Source of the DNA: Alphaproteobacteria bacterium
Lineage (GTDB): Bacteria; Pseudomonadota; Alphaproteobacteria; Puniceispirillales; Puniceispirillaceae
Length of the DNA: 17,097 nucleotides
Assembly (NCBI GenBank): GCA_009936885.1
Contig: JAACDT010000186.1
Coordinates: forward strand, 1 to 17,097
Direction of reading: 5' to 3'
Both the position numbers and the translations under genes were made by a program. The notes beneath the pieces are model-generated. The model saw nothing but the letters and a program-made list of their open reading frames with translations, was not told where the DNA came from and ran no database searches. This document shows, one piece after another, positions 8,549 through 15,246 of the stretch. Each line of letters begins with the position of its first letter. Positions within the stretch are counted from its first letter, which is position 1.

Positions 8549-9556
8549 CTACGCCGAATTTCGCCGAATAATTCTATACGGCTGTTTTATTGTCTGTCCC
8601 TGTCCAATCACTTGTTTATTAAGACGTCCAATAATCAGTTTTGCAGCTTTTGCTGCGCTATCTTCTTGAAACCTATCAATCGTAGTAAGTGCTGGTGTGA
8701 CCAATTCTGCAGCTGGTATATTATCAAAACCAGTGACTGCGATTTGGTCTGGAATAGACAATCCAAGTTTTTTTATAACTCTCATACATCCAATTGCCAT
8801 CAAATCATTGGCGGCAACAATCGCAGAAGGAGCGTGTCTTTTTGATAATAATTTTTGAAGCGCCATTTTACCGCCATTTTCATTGAACTCTTCTTCTAAC
8901 TGCACGAATGGCTTTATGTCAGCATCAGCAAGTGCCTTTTTATATCCAGAAACACGAAGATGTTGTGGTCCACCTTTTCCTGAAATCATACAAATGTCTG
9001 TGTGCCCTTTATCAATGAGTAGCTGGGTTATGTCTTTAAATGCAGATTCATCATCTACATATAAACTATCAAAGAATTGAGGTGCTTGGGCTCTTGCGTT
9101 CGACTCCAGCCTCACCACCGGAATATTCTGTTCGGCTAATTCTTCAAAATGAGATGAATCAAGATTAAAAAATACGCCTATCAGCCCATCATACCTACCT
9201 TGCTTCACAAGCTCGATATAATGCATCTCTCTATCTTTACTTCCATCTGTATTAAGCGTTACCGCATCATAATCCGCAGCTTCGCATGTGCGTTGCACAC
9301 CCTTTACCAAGGCTGGATAAAATGGGTTTGTAATATCGGGAATGATGCAGGCAAGAGTTTGCGTACGGTTTGTTCTCAATGCTTTGGCAAAGCGATTTGG
9401 CTTATAATTAAGCTCGTTAGCAACTTTTTTGATCCGCTCAATCGTCCGAGACGGGATATTTAGCTCTGAAGACGGATTTAATGCGTTCGAGACAGTAGCT
9501 TGGGATACCCCGGCCTTTGTTGCCACGTCTTTTTGAGTGGTATTATTAAACCCCAT
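8549..9556 (-). CDS. LacI-family transcriptional regulator
   Basis: 335 residues, the standard LacI/PurR length. The N-terminal helix-turn-helix is clear (TQKDVATKAGVSQATVSNAL, residues 7-26), followed by the hinge region LNYKPNRFAKAL. The rest is a periplasmic-binding-protein-like effector domain, from about residue 60 to the end, with typical stretches such as IIPDITNPFYPALVKG and AIVAANDLMAIGCM. It should bind a palindromic operator and release it, or bind it, on sensing a sugar or catabolite. The ATG at 9556 is preceded by AAGGG. The gene lies first in the sugar operon, with only 20 bases before the binding-protein gene, so it probably autoregulates and controls the whole unit. The likely operator is the 13-bp repeat array immediately upstream (9570-9634). 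Confidence 0.95.
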   Translation of the reverse strand: MGFNNTTQKDVATKAGVSQATVSNALNPSSELNIPSRTIERIKKVANELNYKPNRFAKALRTNRTQTLACIIPDITNPFYPALVKGVQRTCEAADYDAVTLNTDGSKDREMHYIELVKQGRYDGLIGVFFNLDSSHFEELAEQNIPVVRLESNARAQAPQFFDSLYVDDESAFKDITQLLIDKGHTDICMISGKGGPQHLRVSGYKKALADADIKPFVQLEEEFNENGGKMALQKLLSKRHAPSAIVAANDLMAIGCMRVIKKLGLSIPDQIAVTGFDNIPAAELVTPALTTIDRFQEDSAAKAAKLIIGRLNKQVIGQGQTIKQPYRIIRRNSA

Positions 9557-9569
9557 TACACAAAACCCT

Positions 9570-9634
9570 TATTAGTTATACGTAATATTTATATGTATTA
9601 GTAATTCGTATTAGTAATACGTATAAGTAAAAAT
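9570..9634. promoter_or_regulatory. Tandem 13-bp repeat array, probable LacI-family operator region
   Basis: Starting 14 bases before lacI, five units with an exact 13-bp period can be read: 9570, 9583, 9596, 9609 and 9622. The consensus is TATTAGTAATACG; by my count the units match it at 12, 9, 12, 13 and 9 of 13 positions. Units 3-4 create a palindrome, CGTATTAGTAATACG (9607-9621), with 7-bp arms about a central G. On the minus strand a weak -35 (TTTCAA, 9648-9643) and -10 (TATACG, 9625-9620) with 17-bp spacing place the -10 inside the array. I infer that LacI binds here and represses its own operon. Several registers of overlapping half-sites are possible, so the true operator centre is uncertain. 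Confidence 0.6.
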
Positions 9635-9825
9635 GACATGCTTTGAAACATAAATCAACGATAAAAAATTTTCTGGCCTTTCTCCGATATTTTATGGCGC
9701 GTTTTAATAGCTTGCGCAGAGAAAAGTGGGGTTCAAAAATTAGAAAATAGGTCTGAAGAGTTTCAGTAATAAAAATAGTTTGAACATAGTGCGTTTTAGT
9801 TTGCAGTGTGGTGCGAAAATAACGT

Positions 9826-9853
9826 TTGTGATTACAGAAAATACTACTACAAT
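9826..9853 (+). promoter_or_regulatory. Candidate promoter of the amine/amide catabolic operon
   Basis: TTGTGA (9826-9831, four of six consensus bases) and TACAAT (9848-9853, five of six) are separated by 16 bases. Transcription would begin near 9860, about 44 bases before the ATG of the binding-protein gene and within the palindrome at 9856-9869, an arrangement that suits repression. The stretch from 9635 to 9825 between the two control regions holds nothing else I could recognise. Confidence 0.4.
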
Positions 9854-9855
9854 AA

Positions 9856-9869
9856 AATTGTTAACAATT
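9856..9869. promoter_or_regulatory. Perfect 14-bp palindrome, probable operator
   Basis: AATTGTTAACAATT reads identically on both strands and sits just after the candidate -10, over the expected transcription start. Its ATTG...CAAT form resembles sites of FadR/VanR-subgroup GntR repressors; for example, the Caulobacter VanR site as I recall it is ATTGGATCCAAT. A fragment at the right edge of the window looks like the end of such a regulator. The link between the two is inference. Confidence 0.5.
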
Positions 9870-9903
9870 GACAAAAGCTTCACTAAGTTTTAAGGAGACT
9901 CCA

Positions 9904-11046
9904 ATGAACAACGAAAAATCTAAATTCAAGAACGTTTTAATTAATCCTAATTCACAATTAGGTGGTACTAGAAGAAAATTCATAGCCCAAGGTGCTGCCA
10001 TTGGCGCAGTTAGCCTTTCGACTCCTTTCATTTCTAAAATTGCCGGCGCTTCTACGTCTGTAAATGTGTTAGCATTCGGTGGATATGAAGAGCCCGGAAT
10101 GTTAACAGAATTTGAAGAAAAAACAGGTATAACAGTAAACCTGAAAATTCATGATGGCTCAGACGAAGAAATGATTGCCTTGATGGAAACTTCATCTCCC
10201 GGGACATTTGACGTTATCACCCCCACTAGTGCTTACATACCAAAAGCAATAGAAGATGGAATAATAGCGGAATTAAACCCTGCAGATTTCCCTTTGGACG
10301 ACTACTTTGACATAATCGCAAACTGGCCTCCTGTATGGAAAACCGGGAAACTTTACGCCATCGTAAATAGATTTGGATATTATGGCATAACATATAACCA
10401 TAAAAAATTCTCAGAATCAGATGTCTCGTCTTATGACATTCTTTTTGACCCGTCTGTAAAAGGAAGAGTAGCTTTATTTGACTGGTTTTTACCTAATATG
10501 GGATGCCTTTCAAAATATAATGGAAACCCAAATCCGTATGATTTAGACACAGCTGCTTTTTCAGCATTAAATGACACTCTTACTAAATTACGACCACAAG
10601 TAGGGCTGGTTGGTAATACAAGCCAAGTTATTCAGGCGATGGCAGGTGGCTCCTATGATTTAGCAATTGCTGGTGAGTGGGTTCAAGCTGGAATGTATGA
10701 TGATGGCCTGCCATTTAAAGCACTCGTTCCAGAACAAGGTGGTGTCACATGGGATCAGGCGGTTTGTGTTTCCGCAACGACCCCTAACAAAGAAAATGCA
10801 GTGAAATTTTTACAATATGTAACAGGCCCTGCTTTCCAGTCAAAACTTGCAATTGCAAAAACATATTACAGCATGGTTCCAAATAAAAAAGCGGCAGTTA
10901 TGTTACCGGATGACAAAAGAGAACTATTAAATCTGTCTAACATTGAAAAATTTGACGAAATATTCATGTCTAACCTTTCACCGAGGAAGAGTCCAGATAA
11001 TCGTGATGAATGGATGGCTTCTTGGGAGCAGTTTAAAAACGCATAA
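9904..11046 (+). CDS. PotD-like ABC transporter substrate-binding protein, Tat-exported
   Basis: Periplasmic binding protein of the spermidine/putrescine (PotD/PotF) class, 380 residues from the ATG at 9904. AAGGAG six bases upstream supports this ATG over an upstream in-frame TTG at 9868. The N-terminus has a twin-arginine signal: TRRKFIAQ with Arg23-Arg24, a hydrophobic stretch (GAAIGAVSLSTPFI), then a small-residue region (KIAGAST), so it is probably folded before export. The mature part begins VNVLAFGGYEEPG and contains features usual in this class, such as FDVITPTSAYIPKAIEDG and a late AVKFLQYV. The partner permeases are at 12469-14129, separated by the cyclase gene. The ligand may be a polyamine, an amino-acid derivative or another cationic or amide compound. 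The last codons and stop lie at the edge of an 18-bp duplication. Confidence 0.9.
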   Translation: MNNEKSKFKNVLINPNSQLGGTRRKFIAQGAAIGAVSLSTPFISKIAGASTSVNVLAFGGYEEPGMLTEFEEKTGITVNLKIHDGSDEEMIALMETSSPGTFDVITPTSAYIPKAIEDGIIAELNPADFPLDDYFDIIANWPPVWKTGKLYAIVNRFGYYGITYNHKKFSESDVSSYDILFDPSVKGRVALFDWFLPNMGCLSKYNGNPNPYDLDTAAFSALNDTLTKLRPQVGLVGNTSQVIQAMAGGSYDLAIAGEWVQAGMYDDGLPFKALVPEQGGVTWDQAVCVSATTPNKENAVKFLQYVTGPAFQSKLAIAKTYYSMVPNKKAAVMLPDDKRELLNLSNIEKFDEIFMSNLSPRKSPDNRDEWMASWEQFKNA

Positions 11047-11077
11047 ATTATTAAAATTGCATAAATTATTAAAATTG
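11042..11077 (+). repeat. Exact 18-bp tandem duplication at the end of the binding-protein gene
   Basis: The unit CATAAATTATTAAAATTG occurs twice in direct succession (11042-11059 and 11060-11077) with no mismatch. The first copy contains the TAA stop of the binding-protein gene and the second ends where the following hairpin begins. It looks like a recent replication-slippage event. It lengthens the intercistronic spacer without altering the protein. Confidence 0.9.
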
Positions 11078-11100
11078 ATGGCTACATTTTGTAGCCATCA
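11076..11100 (+). promoter_or_regulatory. Intercistronic hairpin after the PotD-like gene
   Basis: A perfect 10-bp stem (11076-11085 paired with 11091-11100, core GATGGCTAC/GTAGCCATC) closes an ATTTT loop. It is followed by GTCTTGAGG rather than a U-run, so read-through into the next gene is expected. Its position directly after a binding-protein gene mirrors the hairpin at 7158-7184 in the other operon. That suggests the same job: keeping binding-protein message above the level of the downstream genes. Confidence 0.65.
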
Positions 11101-11116
11101 GTCTTGAGGAAAAGAA

Positions 11117-12463
11117 ATGGAATATATCAGCCTAGCTCAAACGATTGAGCCTCATTGGTTTTGGGAGAGCTTTCCCCTTGTGTCTCAATCTTATTCCGAT
11201 GGTGATGAATTTCGGGAATTTGGATTAAGATGGGCTGGAAAAGGATTCACCTATGCTAGTGCGCCAGGTTGGCACTTTAAAGACAAGCCAACATTAGACG
11301 ATTTTCCAATAGAAAATTTTGCAAATATTGCTCAGGTGATAGACCTAACACAGAGCGCTAAAACTGGGTTTATCGCAGCTGGGGATTTTACAGATAAAAT
11401 TGGTTTGGGCTCACTACCAAAAATAATAATTTTAAAAACAGGTCATTCGGATACTATACCGATGAGACGAAGGGAATATTTCACGCAGATTCCCAAACTT
11501 GCCCCTGCAATCGCGGAGATCGCAGCCGAGCGAGGGGTTGTTAATATCTGTATTGATTTTTCATGTGATAGTTCTAAGAGTAAAAGAGCTGATTTTACGC
11601 AAGCTATTATTAATCCTAATTCAGAATTCCGTGATAGAGCGCATTCAGCAGGATTGATAGTAACTGAAAATTTATGTAATCTTGACAAAATTGGCTCTGA
11701 GGTATTTCTCCTTTGCCTTCCTATTAAAGGTGAGGGAATGACTACCTCTCCCACAAGACCAGTCGCGCTAACTGAATGGCCATCAGATACACCTTCTATC
11801 TATGACGTCTCAACGCCGCTATTGAACCATTGGCGTTGGCGAATGGAAATATGGAGAGATAAATCAGAAAGTTCAGATGGCTGTCTTGACCAAACACAAT
11901 ATATTCAATCTGGACATGCATTTACCCATTGTGACGCTCCTCGACACATGGAACAGGACGGGCCAACAATACAAGACCTTCCGAATATGGGATTAGATTT
12001 ATTCTTAGGTGATGCAACTATAATTGATATTTCTGATATAGAATTGCCCTCACCTGTTACAGCTGATTTATTGGAGAGACGGTGTGGTGGAAATATAAAG
12101 CAAAATCAGCGAATAATTCTGAGAAGTGACTTAACAAACCGCCTTGGATACAAATCTACCCGCTGGCATACTCACGCACCAAACATTGATGCTTCTGCTG
12201 CCGATTGGCTGATCTCAAAAAAACCTGATGCTATCTGTCTGGATTTCCCGCAGGATTATATTGCGCGAGAAATGCCTGGACGACATGTTTATAATCATGA
12301 ATTTGAAATTCATCATAAAATATTTCAAGCTGGAATTCCCTTTATAGAAGACCTAAAAGACCTAGGTGAAGTAAAGCAGGAAAATATTTTTCTAGCAGCC
12401 GTCCCGCTTAAAATGAATTGTATTGATGGAGCTCCAATGAGAGCTGTTATCATAAATTGGTAA
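11117..12463 (+). CDS. Double-domain cyclase-family protein (kynurenine formamidase-like fold)
   Basis: 448 residues, about twice the size of a normal cyclase-family hydrolase (about 210-260), because the fold occurs twice. The C-terminal half carries the metal-binding motif H267-x3-H271-C-D273-A-P275-R-H277, equivalent to the HxxxHxDxPxH motif of KynB and isatin hydrolase, so it should be an active metal-dependent amidohydrolase. The N-terminal half follows the same order of elements: FTYASAPGWHF at 44-54 against FTHCDAPRHM at 269-278, VIDLTQ against IIDISD, ICIDF against ICLDF, then EVFLLCLPIKG against NIFLAAVPLKM. It has Lys42, Tyr46 and Ser48 where metal ligands belong, so it is probably structural or regulatory. 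GAGGA lies six bases before the ATG. It has no signal peptide. Its place between binding protein and permeases suggests that it hydrolyses the imported compound or an early product, probably an amide or lactam bond. Confidence 0.85.
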   Translation: MEYISLAQTIEPHWFWESFPLVSQSYSDGDEFREFGLRWAGKGFTYASAPGWHFKDKPTLDDFPIENFANIAQVIDLTQSAKTGFIAAGDFTDKIGLGSLPKIIILKTGHSDTIPMRRREYFTQIPKLAPAIAEIAAERGVVNICIDFSCDSSKSKRADFTQAIINPNSEFRDRAHSAGLIVTENLCNLDKIGSEVFLLCLPIKGEGMTTSPTRPVALTEWPSDTPSIYDVSTPLLNHWRWRMEIWRDKSESSDGCLDQTQYIQSGHAFTHCDAPRHMEQDGPTIQDLPNMGLDLFLGDATIIDISDIELPSPVTADLLERRCGGNIKQNQRIILRSDLTNRLGYKSTRWHTHAPNIDASAADWLISKKPDAICLDFPQDYIAREMPGRHVYNHEFEIHHKIFQAGIPFIEDLKDLGEVKQENIFLAAVPLKMNCIDGAPMRAVIINW

Positions 12464-12468
12464 CTGAT

Positions 12469-13314
12469 ATGAGCGCCTCTTCAAATACTATAAATCCATG
12501 GCCGTTTTTATTGCCTGCATTGTCTCTTTGCTTATTGTTTTTTCTGCTTCCCACGCTGAATATGGTTATATTGAGCCTTACAACAGAGACAGGCTTTGGA
12601 TTTGACAATTTCAAACTATTTTTTGCGACCCCTCACTTAACCCAAGCTCTTTATCGCAGTCTTATCCTTGCATCATCCGCTACCATAGTCGCAAGCTTAG
12701 TTGCATGTCCACATGCCTATTTTATCGTATTTTGCGTGCACAAAAAATGGCGCCCTTTATTCCTTCTGGCAATTCTTGCCCCTTTCTGGACAAGTTTCAC
12801 TATACGCGCTTTCTCATGGCAACTTGTCTTATCTGATAATGGTGTTGTTACGTGGTTTATTGAACTAGTAACAGGTTTTTCGGTAACTCTTGGTATTCTC
12901 TACACCATGAATGCATCTATCTTCGGACTTGCTCTGTTTGGCTCAATGCTCACTACATTCACATTGTATGGGGCGCTTGTCTCAATTGATCATAAACTAA
13001 TAGAAGCAGCATCCACGCTGGGCGCAAAGCCTTTTCATATTTTCAAGGATATCATATTGCCTCTTGGACTTCCCGGATGGCTTGCCGGTATTTTTCTAAC
13101 CTTTATTGTATGCGTGGGGGACTATGCAGTGCCAACATTGTTAGGTGGCGGGCTAAAGCCTGTACTTGCTCAGATAATGCTTTCCATTTTGAAGGGAACT
13201 TATGATCTATCACAGGCAGCTACAATTGCTATTGTTCTGGCAATGACCGTCATAATATGTGGGCTTCCTATCATTTTATACGGTTTTGCGAAGAGACGTA
13301 GGTTTGCTGCATGA
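12469..13314 (+). CDS. ABC transporter permease, PotB-like
   Basis: Inner-membrane permease of 281 residues with about six hydrophobic segments. The coupling loop has E179-A-A-S-T-L-G185 followed by an LPLGLPG turn, as in spermidine/putrescine-type permeases. The long N-terminal hydrophobic segment after a short polar start (INPWPFLLPALSLCLLFFLLPT) and the later FTIRAFSWQLVLSDNGVV match PotB-like proteins. I chose the ATG at 12469; a TTG at 12457 overlapping the cyclase stop would add four residues. No strong ribosome binding site is visible, so translation may be coupled to the cyclase gene, whose stop lies 5 bases upstream. It should pair with the next gene to form the channel for the PotD-like binding protein. 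Confidence 0.92.
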   Translation: MSASSNTINPWPFLLPALSLCLLFFLLPTLNMVILSLTTETGFGFDNFKLFFATPHLTQALYRSLILASSATIVASLVACPHAYFIVFCVHKKWRPLFLLAILAPFWTSFTIRAFSWQLVLSDNGVVTWFIELVTGFSVTLGILYTMNASIFGLALFGSMLTTFTLYGALVSIDHKLIEAASTLGAKPFHIFKDIILPLGLPGWLAGIFLTFIVCVGDYAVPTLLGGGLKPVLAQIMLSILKGTYDLSQAATIAIVLAMTVIICGLPIILYGFAKRRRFAA

Positions 13315-14129
13315 ATAATTTAATTGTTAGCAAATTTATGTTTTCCATACTTACAGCGTTCTTCTGTCTGTCACTCATAGTTATTTACTTACCAATCATC
13401 GTAATGATGATTTTTTCTTTTAATAGTGGCAAGTATCAAACCCTTCCGTTCAGAGAGCCGACTTTTGAATGGTATGTGGCACTAATTGCGGATAGTAGTT
13501 TTATAAATAGCTTTCTTACAAGCCTTATGATGGCGTCCCTTGCAAGCGTTTTTGCAACCATTTTAGGGTTTTTAGCCGCCTATGCTTTCAGTAAAGCCAA
13601 GGTTCCCGCACATGCGTTGTTGTTCGGAATTGTTATTTGCCCATTAGTCATTCCGATGATTTTAATTGGCATTGGCATGCGCCTTCAAATTGTATCACTC
13701 GGAATTGAACCTGCCCTTTGGCTAGTCCTACTAGGCCAGACATTATATGTATTACCATTAGCAGTTATCAATTTAAAAAACCGAATAGACAAAATCCCTC
13801 AATCCATGGAAGAGGCCGCAATTTCTTTGGGCTCAAGCAGATTAAAATCTATTATCCTTATTCTAGCGCCAATTTGCGCCCCATCTCTTTTTGCGACATT
13901 ACTGCTCACTTTTACTTTTTCGTTTGACGAATTCGTAATCGCCTATTTCTTGACAAACTTTGAAATAACTCTTCCAATCCGAATTTGGACCTCTCTGGTT
14001 ACTGGTTTTGAGCCCAAAATAAATGCAGCTGGAACTGCTGTTTTTATCTTTTCTTTAACTTTAGGCCTTATTGCGCAATTTATTTTGCTATTTAAGCAAT
14101 CAGATTTGAGTGAATACAGAACACAATGA
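13311..14129 (+). CDS. ABC transporter permease, PotC-like
   Basis: Inner-membrane permease of 272 residues with about six hydrophobic segments. The coupling loop is E168-A-A-I-S-L-G174, and the N-terminal part (YLPIIVMMIFSFNSGKYQ, then FEWYVALIADSSF) is characteristic of PotC-like subunits, as is FSFDEFVIAYFLT near the end. Its ATG overlaps the stop of the preceding permease gene in ATGA, a sign of translational coupling and equal output of the two subunits. No ATP-binding subunit follows in the operon. The only importer-type ATPase in the window is the sugar-type one at 2133-3218. Confidence 0.93.
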   Translation: MNNLIVSKFMFSILTAFFCLSLIVIYLPIIVMMIFSFNSGKYQTLPFREPTFEWYVALIADSSFINSFLTSLMMASLASVFATILGFLAAYAFSKAKVPAHALLFGIVICPLVIPMILIGIGMRLQIVSLGIEPALWLVLLGQTLYVLPLAVINLKNRIDKIPQSMEEAAISLGSSRLKSIILILAPICAPSLFATLLLTFTFSFDEFVIAYFLTNFEITLPIRIWTSLVTGFEPKINAAGTAVFIFSLTLGLIAQFILLFKQSDLSEYRTQ

Positions 14130-14163
14130 GAGAAACGAGCCCAATGAAAAAAGGGAATCTGAT

Positions 14164-15246
14164 ATGAAATTAAGAAGATCACCAACATTAGAAATTGGGG
14201 AGCGAATAAAGGCTGCAAAAAACCAGAATAAAATATTATGGTCTTTATCTACACCCAATCTTCCAAGCTATGATGATGTTCTTCAGACAGATCCATCCTG
14301 GGGCAGGTTAACCCCCCCTGCTGGCATGCCTGAGCTAATAGAACATACAAAGACAGCTCTATTCAATAATTGGGACCAATCCAAACATGAAGTTATTATC
14401 GCTGCTGGCGCGAAGGCAGCTTTATTTGCAATTTTGAAAACCATAACTATTCCTGGAGATAAAGTGGTTCTTCCTTCTCCAACATGGCCTAGCTATTTTG
14501 ATATTTGCTCAATAGCAGATTGCAAACCAATTGAGATGCCAACTTTATTCTCAAACAAGTTTGAAATGGAATTGGATATAATTCAGCAATTATATCAGCA
14601 AAACCGATTTAAAGTTATTATATTCAGCAATCCAAATAATCCATCTGGAGTGATTTATGATAGCTTATTTCTTACTGGCCTTATTGAATTAGCAGAAAAA
14701 TCTGGATTTTATATTATTGTTGATCAAAGTTTCTCTAGGATTATCTTTGATGAAGATAAATGGTCTGCATCACACTGCCGTAATTCAGAAAAGCTGTTCG
14801 TGGTGGATTCATTCTCGAAAAACTTCTTATTGCAAGGCGCTAGAGTATCAGCAACGCTTGTTCCTGAAGCCTATGCTCAAAATTTCACCAATATACATCA
14901 AACACTTCTAAGCTCTGCTCCTGCACCAGCGCAAATAATGGCGTTAAACGCGGTGCAAAATAATTTAGTAATACCATCATTAAGCAAACAAAAGGATGTG
15001 ACCAGAAAATTCATTACAGCTCAAAAATGGAGTTTTGTTGAGCAATCAGGTTCCTTTTATTATTTTCCAAAGACAGATAACTTCTCAGTTTTGGAGGAAA
15101 AAGCAGAGCTTAGAGACGTTTTATTATTAGGCGGTCGTATTTTCGGAAGTAACTATAAAGAACATTTCCGGCTATGCTTTGCCCGTCCATTATCTGAGCT
15201 AGAAATCATATTCAATAAATTAGATGAAGCTTTAAATGGCAAGTAA
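14164..15246 (+). CDS. Class I/II PLP-dependent aminotransferase
   Basis: Cytoplasmic fold-type I aminotransferase, 360 residues from the ATG at 14164; AAGGGA seven bases upstream favours this over a GTG at 14110 inside the permease gene. Expected landmarks are present: the SNPNNPSG motif (155-162) for cofactor and substrate contacts, D-S-F-S-K219 with the PLP-binding lysine, and R336 in HFRLCFARP for a substrate carboxylate. It is a little shorter than aspartate aminotransferases and resembles the HisC/alanine-aminotransferase-like group. Within this operon it probably moves the amino group of the imported or hydrolysed compound to a 2-oxo acid, giving an aldehyde or oxo acid for the next enzyme. 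A decarboxylase or lyase of the same fold is less likely but possible. Its end overlaps the aldehyde dehydrogenase start by 11 bases. Confidence 0.88.
   Translation: MKLRRSPTLEIGERIKAAKNQNKILWSLSTPNLPSYDDVLQTDPSWGRLTPPAGMPELIEHTKTALFNNWDQSKHEVIIAAGAKAALFAILKTITIPGDKVVLPSPTWPSYFDICSIADCKPIEMPTLFSNKFEMELDIIQQLYQQNRFKVIIFSNPNNPSGVIYDSLFLTGLIELAEKSGFYIIVDQSFSRIIFDEDKWSASHCRNSEKLFVVDSFSKNFLLQGARVSATLVPEAYAQNFTNIHQTLLSSAPAPAQIMALNAVQNNLVIPSLSKQKDVTRKFITAQKWSFVEQSGSFYYFPKTDNFSVLEEKAELRDVLLLGGRIFGSNYKEHFRLCFARPLSELEIIFNKLDEALNGK

Noticed and set aside
9570..9634. CRISPR array or plasmid-type replication iterons
   Set aside because: The units are only 13 bp, with no spacers, no cas genes and no replication gene nearby. 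The position at a lacI promoter fits an operator.
9868..9896. TTGACA at 9868 as a -35 box
   Set aside because: At 17-bp spacing the -10 would be TAAGGA, which overlaps the ribosome binding site, leaving no room for a leader. The promoter at 9826-9853 fits better.
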